Source: Nakamurella aerolata (GTDB taxonomy: Bacteria > Actinomycetota > Actinomycetes > Mycobacteriales > Nakamurellaceae). From it: a stretch of 64,000 nt of DNA. A model generated the notes under the pieces. The model had not been told where the DNA came from and did no database searches. It saw only the letters and a list, made by a program, of their open reading frames with translations. The position numbers and the translations under genes are program-made. This document shows, in pieces, positions 58,858 to 64,000 of the stretch; the stretch's first letter is position 1, and each line of letters opens with the position of its first letter. The stretch lies in contig NZ_JABEND010000002.1 of NCBI RefSeq assembly GCF_013002705.1, positions 1 to 64,000 on the forward strand, in the 5' to 3' direction.

Positions 58858-61830
58858 GTGGCGCTGGCTCTCTATCGCAAGTACCGTCCGGCAACATTTG
58901 CCGAGGTGGTGGGGCAGGAGCACGTCACCGAACCGCTGCGGACGGCGTTGGCCGCCGGCCGGATCAACCATGCGTATCTGTTTTCCGGTCCACGCGGCTG
59001 CGGCAAGACCTCAAGCGCGAGGATCCTTGCCCGCAGCCTGAACTGCGTCAAAGGTCCGACGCCCGATCCGTGCGGCGAGTGTCCGAGTTGTATCGCGCTG
59101 GCACCGGAGGGCCCCGGCTCGCTCGATGTTGTCGAGTTGGACGCGGCCAGCCACGGCGGTGTCGAAGACACCCGCGAGCTGCGCGACCGGGCCTTCTACA
59201 TGCCGGCCGAGTCGCGGTACCGGGTGTTCATCATCGACGAGGCGCACATGGTCACCACGCAGGGCTTCAACGCCCTGCTGAAGATTGTCGAAGAGCCGCC
59301 CGAGCACCTGGTCTTCATCTTCGCCACCACCGAGCCGGACAAGGTGCTCACCACCATCCGCTCGCGCACCCACCACTATCCGTTCCGGCTGATCCCGCCG
59401 CAGACCATGCGTGGGCTGTTGGAGCGGCTCACCGCCGATGAGGGTGTCACCGTCGATCCGGCGGTCTACCCGCTGGTGATCAGGGCAGGCGGCGGCTCGG
59501 CGCGTGACTCGCTCTCGGTGCTCGATCAGTTGCTGGCCGGCGCCGGTCCCGAGGGGGTGACGTATCCGCACGCGGTCGCGCTGCTCGGCGTCACCGATGC
59601 GGCGCTGCTGGATGAGATGGTGGACGCGCTCGCCGCGGACGACGGTGCCTCGGTGTTCGGTGCCGTCGACAAGGTGGTGGAGGCCGGGCACGACCCGCGC
59701 CGGTTCGCCGCCGATCTGTTGCAGCGGCTTCGCGATTTGTTGATCCTCGACGCGGTGCCGGACGCCGCCGAGAAGGGCCTGCTCGACGCCCCGGACGACG
59801 AGCTCGCCGCGATGGCAGCGCAGGCTGAGCGGCTGGGCCGGGCCACCCTGAGCCGGATGGCCGATGTGGTGCACACCGGGCTTACCGATATGCGCGGCAC
59901 CACCGCGCCGCGGCTGGTGCTCGAGCTGATGTGCGCGCGGATGCTGCTGCCCGCCGTCGATGCCGTTGTGGGCGGCCCCGGCGGGTCGGGGAGCTTCGGT
60001 GGCGCTGGCGACCCGGTGGGCTCTGCGGGGCTGTTGCAGCGGCTGGAGCGGATGGAGCGGCGCCTTTCGATCGCCGCCCCGTCCGGCTCGCGGGCCGGCC
60101 AGGAATCGTCGCCGGAAACGCCGGCGGAACCTTCAGCGGGATCGGCTACCGGCCGGGCCGCGGGAGTCGGGACGGACGAGCGTGCGCACCCGAGAAGCGG
60201 TGCGCGGCAACAGGTCTCGGACGGCCGCGCGACTCCCGCCACCGTGGGCGGCGCAGCCGAAGCCCCGGCGAGCGGGCCGCCGGCCGGGGTGGGCGTGCCC
60301 GACGGGCAGCGTCCGGCAGGTCAGCGTCCGGCAGCGCGTGATCAGGCAGCGCGTGATCAGGCAGAGCATGATCAGAGAGAGCGTGGCCAGGCAGACCGTG
60401 AGCAGGCACCGCTTGATCACGCGGCGCGGGAACAGGCAGCGCGGGAACAGACAGCGCGGGAACAGACAGCGCCCGAACAGGCAGAGCGTGGCCGGACAGC
60501 GCCCGGTCAAGCAGGTGGTGGCCAGGCAGCACGCGGTCAGGCAACGCCCGAACAGGCAGCGCCCGAACAGGCAGAGCGGAGTCGGACCGGTCGCGCCGCT
60601 GCGGTCAGCGCCGGGCAGGCCGCCCCGCAGCGACCCGGATCGCTGTTGCCGCCCCCGCCGACGCTGCGGTCCGACCGCCCCGCGCCTGCGGCACGGCCGC
60701 AGGCCGACGGCTCGGACAACGACGATTCAGACAATAACGACCCGGACAACGGCGATTCGGACAGCGGCGTTTCGGACAACACTGACGCGACCCCCGCGGC
60801 AGCGGCACCGCGGAGTGACGGCGCGTCGGCTGCCGCTGGGCAGCGGCACGGCCCCGATGGCGTCGCCGCTGCCGATGGTGAAATCGCCTCCGCCGCAACC
60901 ACTTCGACCGACCGAGCGGCCGATCGGCCCGGCGGCATCGGCGTCACCGACGTGCGCAAGGTGTGGTCCGAGGTGCTCGAGGCCGTCAAGCGGCGCCGGC
61001 GCACCACGCAGATCCTGCTGGAGTCGGCAACGGTGGCGGCGGTCGACGGCAACACCCTGGTGCTGACCATGCCGCACGCCGGAATGGCCAAACGCGTCGT
61101 TGAGGCGGCCAATGCCGATCTGCTGAGCGCCGCACTGAACGAGATTCTCGGCGTCGACTGGACCATCCGGTGCGAAGCCGGTGGAGCCGAGAACCGAGGC
61201 GCAGCAACGGGTTCGCGGCAGGCCGGGGGTTCCGCCCAGCAGCCGACCACTCAGCAACCGACAGCCCAGCCCGACCCGGCCAGTGTGCGCCCACCGCGAG
61301 CGCAACGCCGGCAATCTGACGCTCGCCCGGCCGCCCCTGGCCCCGACTCCGACGACACTCCGCTCCCCCCTGAGCCGGACCCGGAGGACGCCCCACCGGA
61401 CGACGGCTATCGCGGGCCGGGCCGCCGTGAGGGGCAACAGCGTCCGTCAGCGCCCGCCGGCGGCCAGCACCCGCGGCAGCAGTCCGAACAGTCGGGGGCA
61501 GGTCAGCCGCAGGCGGGGGCCAGGCGGCCGGGCATGCACGGCCGGAGCCCGGCCGCCGGCCGGTCGCGCTCCGGTGGCGACGACGCCGCCGACGGCGACG
61601 CCGGCGAACCCGCTCGATCCCGGCCGTCCAGCAGTCGAGGCCGCGGCAGCGCCGGGCTCGGCGCCGGGCCGGGCCCCGACGACTGGGAGCGTGACCTGCC
61701 GGACGACGTCCCCGACGACTGGAACAACCCTGACCCACAGCGACCGGCCGTTGTGCACGACCCGGAGCAGGCTGCAATCGAGCTGCTGGCCAGCGAATTG
61801 GGTGCGCGAAAGCTCGACCTCGGCGACTGA
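58858..61830 (+). CDS. dnaX: DNA polymerase III subunit gamma/tau
   Basis: A 990-residue clamp-loader ATPase. The GTG at 58858 begins VALALYRKYRPATFAEVVGQ, the usual DnaX start. Walker A GPRGCGKT is at 44-51, zinc cysteines at 63, 72, 75 and 78, and Walker B DEAH at 127-130; sensor and lid regions follow to about 360. The middle, about 440-690, is very long, disordered and repetitive. A tau-like C-terminal domain follows (VRKVWSEVLEAVKRRRRTTQ near 696), then an acidic, Pro/Gly-rich tail. It loads the beta clamp on DNA. The stop precedes a candidate terminator by 20 bases. Confidence 0.93.
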   Translation: MALALYRKYRPATFAEVVGQEHVTEPLRTALAAGRINHAYLFSGPRGCGKTSSARILARSLNCVKGPTPDPCGECPSCIALAPEGPGSLDVVELDAASHGGVEDTRELRDRAFYMPAESRYRVFIIDEAHMVTTQGFNALLKIVEEPPEHLVFIFATTEPDKVLTTIRSRTHHYPFRLIPPQTMRGLLERLTADEGVTVDPAVYPLVIRAGGGSARDSLSVLDQLLAGAGPEGVTYPHAVALLGVTDAALLDEMVDALAADDGASVFGAVDKVVEAGHDPRRFAADLLQRLRDLLILDAVPDAAEKGLLDAPDDELAAMAAQAERLGRATLSRMADVVHTGLTDMRGTTAPRLVLELMCARMLLPAVDAVVGGPGGSGSFGGAGDPVGSAGLLQRLERMERRLSIAAPSGSRAGQESSPETPAEPSAGSATGRAAGVGTDERAHPRSGARQQVSDGRATPATVGGAAEAPASGPPAGVGVPDGQRPAGQRPAARDQAARDQAEHDQRERGQADREQAPLDHAAREQAAREQTAREQTAPEQAERGRTAPGQAGGGQAARGQATPEQAAPEQAERSRTGRAAAVSAGQAAPQRPGSLLPPPPTLRSDRPAPAARPQADGSDNDDSDNNDPDNGDSDSGVSDNTDATPAAAAPRSDGASAAAGQRHGPDGVAAADGEIASAATTSTDRAADRPGGIGVTDVRKVWSEVLEAVKRRRRTTQILLESATVAAVDGNTLVLTMPHAGMAKRVVEAANADLLSAALNEILGVDWTIRCEAGGAENRGAATGSRQAGGSAQQPTTQQPTAQPDPASVRPPRAQRRQSDARPAAPGPDSDDTPLPPEPDPEDAPPDDGYRGPGRREGQQRPSAPAGGQHPRQQSEQSGAGQPQAGARRPGMHGRSPAAGRSRSGGDDAADGDAGEPARSRPSSSRGRGSAGLGAGPGPDDWERDLPDDVPDDWNNPDPQRPAVVHDPEQAAIELLASELGARKLDLGD
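60310..60590 (+). repeat. Tandem repeat tract inside dnaX
   Basis: Around codons 485-578 a loosely 15-base unit (variants of gcagcgcgggaacag) is repeated many times, encoding ARDQA, AREQT, APEQA and ERGQA-like pentapeptides. It is in frame and falls in the disordered linker between the ATPase and C-terminal domains, so copy number could vary with little harm. Confidence 0.85.
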
Positions 61831-61849
61831 GGAGAGCGCCAGGAGAAAT

Positions 61850-61915
61850 ATCGGCGCCTCGATGCCACTTCGCAGTGGCCCACCTGCGGAAACTCCATTC
61901 GGGACGCCGATTTTT
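61850..61915 (+). terminator. Candidate branched terminator after dnaX
   Basis: ATCGGCG (61850-61856) can pair with CGCCGAT (61905-61911), immediately followed by a five-T run. Inside, GCCACT/AGTGGC (61864-61869, 61874-61879) forms a small hairpin with a TCGC loop. The long outer loop weakens the case. The remaining gap to 62211 holds a threefold 15-base repeat (61945-61990) but no gene I can support. Confidence 0.45.
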
Positions 61916-62161
61916 CCGCCCGTGTACCGCAGTGCTCGAACATGCAGTTGCCCGATCACACAGTGGCCGATCACGCAGTGCCTAATCTGGCAGCGGCCCG
62001 AACCACCTCGACGCTGCTCCGCCGGCTGGAGCAGCGCGGGTTCGACCGCGCATCTCTCCGCGCCGCTGACCGCGCCGCCCGCTGCCGACACAATCCTGGT
62101 CCGGGCGGAGGGGCCGACCTTCCGCGTGGGACGGACCGGATCGTGCCGACTGATCGGTGTT

Positions 62162-62188
62162 GACCGAAGCGGTTCATTGCAGACCGAA
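62162..62188 (+). promoter_or_regulatory. Direct repeats upstream of the DeoR gene
   Basis: GACCGAA occurs at 62162-62168 and 62182-62188, 20 bases apart (about two helical turns), with TTGACC at 62160-62165 as a possible -35 box. DeoR-family repressors often use direct repeats, so this could be an autoregulatory site. The evidence is limited to spacing and position. Confidence 0.35.
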
Positions 62189-62211
62189 ACCGATCACACT
62201 AGCCTTCGCGG

Positions 62212-62979
62212 ATGATCTCAGCCGAGCGGCGCCGCGTCATCCTGCTGATGGTGAACCGGGACGGCGCGGCCTCGTTGCGCGCGCTCGCGGATGCCGTTGA
62301 CAGCTCGGAAGTCACCGTGCGGCGGGATCTCAAGCGGTTGCACGATGAGGGCCTGCTCAGCCGCACTCGTGGCGGCGCGGTGGCGGTGCAGGAGTTTCAC
62401 CGCGAACCGAGCTTTCTGGAGAAGACCAGGGTGGCGGAGGCGGAAAAGCGCGCCATCGCCGCCCGGGCCGCGAGCTTGGTGTCCGACGGTGATGCGGTGC
62501 TGATCGGCGCGGGTACCACCACTATGGCCGTTGCCCGAGAACTGCAGCGCCGCAAGGGCTTGTCGGTGGTAACCAACTCCCTGCTGGTGGCACAGATTCT
62601 CGCCGAAGGCACCGGCGTCGAGGTGACGATGACGGGCGGACTGCTGCGTAGCAGCACGCTCGCACTGGTCGGCTCGGCCGCCGAGCAGAGCCTGGCCACC
62701 ATTCATGCCGGCCGGTTGTTCTTGTCCGGCAACGGGTTGTCCGCCGATCGTGGGTTGTCGACGCCCAACGCCACCGTCGCCAGCATGGATCGCGCGCTGG
62801 CCGCGGCCGCCGCCGAGGTGGTGGTGCTCGCCGACCACACCAAGGTGGGCGTCAACGCGTTGGTGCAGACCGTGCCGCCCGCCGGCATCGCGCGGGTGAT
62901 CACCGACGCCAGAGTGTCCCGCGAGCAGATTGCCGCGCTGCAGCAGGCCGGGATCGACGTCGACGTTGTCGACCCCTGA
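62212..62979 (+). CDS. DeoR/GlpR family transcriptional regulator
   Basis: A 255-residue sugar-metabolism repressor. The N-terminal helix-turn-helix is RRRVILLMVNRDGAASLRAL then EVTVRRDLKRLHDEGLLSRTRGGAV, the DeoR signature. The effector domain has IGAGTTTMAVARELQRRKGL, TNSLLVAQIL, TMTGGLLRSSTLALVG and VVLADHTKVG, and binds sugar phosphates. It lies upstream of a ribose/xylose-type binding-protein gene on the same strand and probably controls it. Its last codons and stop are duplicated immediately downstream. Confidence 0.94.
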   Translation: MISAERRRVILLMVNRDGAASLRALADAVDSSEVTVRRDLKRLHDEGLLSRTRGGAVAVQEFHREPSFLEKTRVAEAEKRAIAARAASLVSDGDAVLIGAGTTTMAVARELQRRKGLSVVTNSLLVAQILAEGTGVEVTMTGGLLRSSTLALVGSAAEQSLATIHAGRLFLSGNGLSADRGLSTPNATVASMDRALAAAAAEVVVLADHTKVGVNALVQTVPPAGIARVITDARVSREQIAALQQAGIDVDVVDP

Positions 62980-63110
62980 GTCGACCCCTGAGCCGCCCCA
63001 GGTTTGGCCGCTCCGTCGACTTCTCCATCGAGACCTGACGTGACCCCTGAGCCGGCCGCTGCGTCGACTCCTGAATCGACTCCGGCGTCGGCTGCTGAAT
63101 CGACGCCGGC
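62968..63110 (+). repeat. Direct repeats at the end of the DeoR gene
   Basis: GTCGACCCCTGA, which holds the last codons and the stop of the DeoR gene (62968-62979), is repeated exactly at 62980-62991. More degenerate tcgac..ctga units then run to about 63110. The rest of the 373-base gap up to 63352 has no supportable gene apart from the promoter region described separately. Confidence 0.75.
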
Positions 63111-63225
63111 GAGCCAGAAGTGGGGGCGACCAGCCGGGCTGACCAAGCAGAACGCGGCAGCACAGTGGTCGGATGTACCGGCGAACAAAGCATGAAAAAC
63201 TACCTGAACTGCGGCAAACCGGCTA

Positions 63226-63304
63226 TTGACATGGGATGTTTACGTCAACGTTGTCAGATCATTTCTGTTTGGTCTTGACACTGTTTGACCGGTGCTGGCA
63301 GATT
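63226..63304 (+). promoter_or_regulatory. Promoter/operator region of the sugar-binding-protein gene
   Basis: Two TTGACA boxes (63226-63231 and 63275-63280) lie in an unusually AT-rich stretch. The second is followed after 18 bases by CAGATT as a possible -10. CTGTTTG is directly repeated at 63265-63271 and 63281-63287, overlapping the core promoter, and could be the operator for the upstream DeoR regulator. Confidence 0.5.
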
Positions 63305-63352
63305 GTTGCGTCATCCGGATCGGAGCCGCTCCGGGGACGAATGGAGAATGCA

Positions 63353-64000
63353 ATGACGCTTTCCCACACCGTTACTCGTGGCACTCGCGGCCGCGCCCGC
63401 CTGCTCGGCGCGCTCGCGCTGGCGCTCGCCGTTGCCGTTTCCGGCTGCGCCAAGTCGGAGGACAGCGGATCGGGCGGGTCGTCCACCGGCACCGCCACCG
63501 CCGCACCGACCGGCGGCGACACCGGCTCCGCCGCAGGGGCCGCCGGCGCGACCGCCGGGTCCGACGGAGCCGCAGCCGGTTCCGAAGGGGCGGCAGCCGG
63601 TTCCGGCGCAGACTCCATGGCGCCCAGCGCTTCTGGCGGCGACTCGTCAGCAGCTGGCGGCGCTGCCGGTGGCAGTCAGGTGGTGCAGGGCGGCGACCAG
63701 GGACCCACCTGCACCATCGAGCAGTATGGGCTCAAGCCGTTCGACCTGAAGGGCGCAACCGTCGGGTTCTCGCAGTCCGAGAAGGAGGACAACCCCTTCC
63801 GCATCGCCGAGACGGCGTCGATCAAGGCCGAAGCCGCCAAGTTGGGCATCAAGCTGGAGGCCACCAACGCCCAGACCGACCTGAACAAGCAGATCTCCGA
63901 CATCCAGGACCTGCTCAACAAGGGCGTCAAGCTGCTCATCGTGGCCCCGCTCAACTCCGACGGACTCGAGCCGGCCTTCCAGGCCGCCAAGGACAAGGGC
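63353..64000 (+). CDS. Ribose/xylose-type ABC substrate-binding lipoprotein (partial)
   Basis: The first 216 codons of a periplasmic binding protein; the gene runs off the window. The lipobox VAVSGC gives a lipidated cysteine at residue 32, followed by an 80-residue Gly/Ala/Ser-rich linker. The RbsB-like domain begins at LKGATVGFSQSEKEDNPFR and continues with SDIQDLLNKGVKLLIVAPLN, standard for family 2 sugar binders. The ATG at 63353 has GGAG six bases upstream; an in-frame ATG at 63341 is less likely. Permease and ATPase genes are expected downstream. Confidence 0.9.
   Translation, partial: MTLSHTVTRGTRGRARLLGALALALAVAVSGCAKSEDSGSGGSSTGTATAAPTGGDTGSAAGAAGATAGSDGAAAGSEGAAAGSGADSMAPSASGGDSSAAGGAAGGSQVVQGGDQGPTCTIEQYGLKPFDLKGATVGFSQSEKEDNPFRIAETASIKAEAAKLGIKLEATNAQTDLNKQISDIQDLLNKGVKLLIVAPLNSDGLEPAFQAAKDKG

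Noticed and set aside
61942-62163. A 73-codon frame between dnaX and the DeoR gene.
   Set aside because: It begins in a threefold 15-base repeat and has Arg/Ala-rich composition. No ribosome site or homology is visible.
63004-63195. A 63-codon frame between the DeoR gene and the binding-protein gene.
   Set aside because: It starts inside the degenerate stop-codon repeats, has no ribosome site and is Ala/Pro/Ser-rich. The few non-repetitive residues at its end show no family.

Overview
The window is GC-rich actinobacterial DNA. Supporting signs are the codon usage, GTG/TTG starts, ATGA/GTGA gene overlaps, lipoprotein solute-binding proteins with Gly/Ser/Ala linkers, an F420-type LLM oxidoreductase and an HTH-MurA fusion. 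The genus cannot be fixed from sequence reading alone. Four importers and many secreted or cytosolic carbohydrate-active enzymes suggest a free-living, polysaccharide-degrading soil or sediment bacterium.

Layout. 0-1.5 kb: a possible C-terminal gene tail and a YeiH-type exporter. 1.7-13.1 kb: a collinear sugar/sugar-acid locus with a GntR regulator, secreted DUF5005-like protein, sugar ABC importer (binding protein and two permeases, no ATPase), SDR, glucarate-dehydratase-like enolase-superfamily enzyme, CE7-type acetyl esterase and a large (alpha/alpha)6 glycosidase. 13.1-19.2 kb: a queuosine-salvage neighbourhood (tgt, HAD phosphatase, YhhQ-type transporter, gluQRS) interrupted by an HTH-MurA fusion preceded by a near-perfect palindrome. 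19.2-22.0 kb: small secreted protein, APH-type kinase, LLM oxidoreductase. 22.0-32.6 kb: a tightly overlapping minus-strand locus for an alpha-1,6-glucan, with a ROK regulator, binding protein, two permeases, a cytosolic GH66-like enzyme, a secreted GH66 enzyme with an inserted and a terminal CBM35-like module, and a GH13 alpha-glucosidase. This is the best candidate for an under-described system: dextran or cyclic isomaltooligosaccharide made outside, imported and opened inside.

32.65-43.65 kb is a mosaic island ending at the 3' side of tRNA-Ser(GGA). It holds two complete IS3-family elements, an IS21/istB remnant, an epimerase fragment, an amber-interrupted DoxX-like gene and small regulator/oxidoreductase/efflux genes. 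Two halves of a duplicated monooxygenase gene end lie 5.66 kb apart. 43.97-51.3 kb: a peptide ABC transporter operon ending in a DUF885 peptidase. 51.3-61.8 kb: SRP RNA, a 1961-residue amylopullulanase with a strong terminator, a frameshifted metallophosphoesterase, and dnaX. 62.2-64.0 kb: a DeoR regulator and the start of a ribose/xylose-type binding protein running off the end.

Short tandem repeats recur throughout (1.5, 2.6, 51.3, 60.4, 63.0 kb). Two of these arrays copy the last codons and stop codon of the preceding gene.
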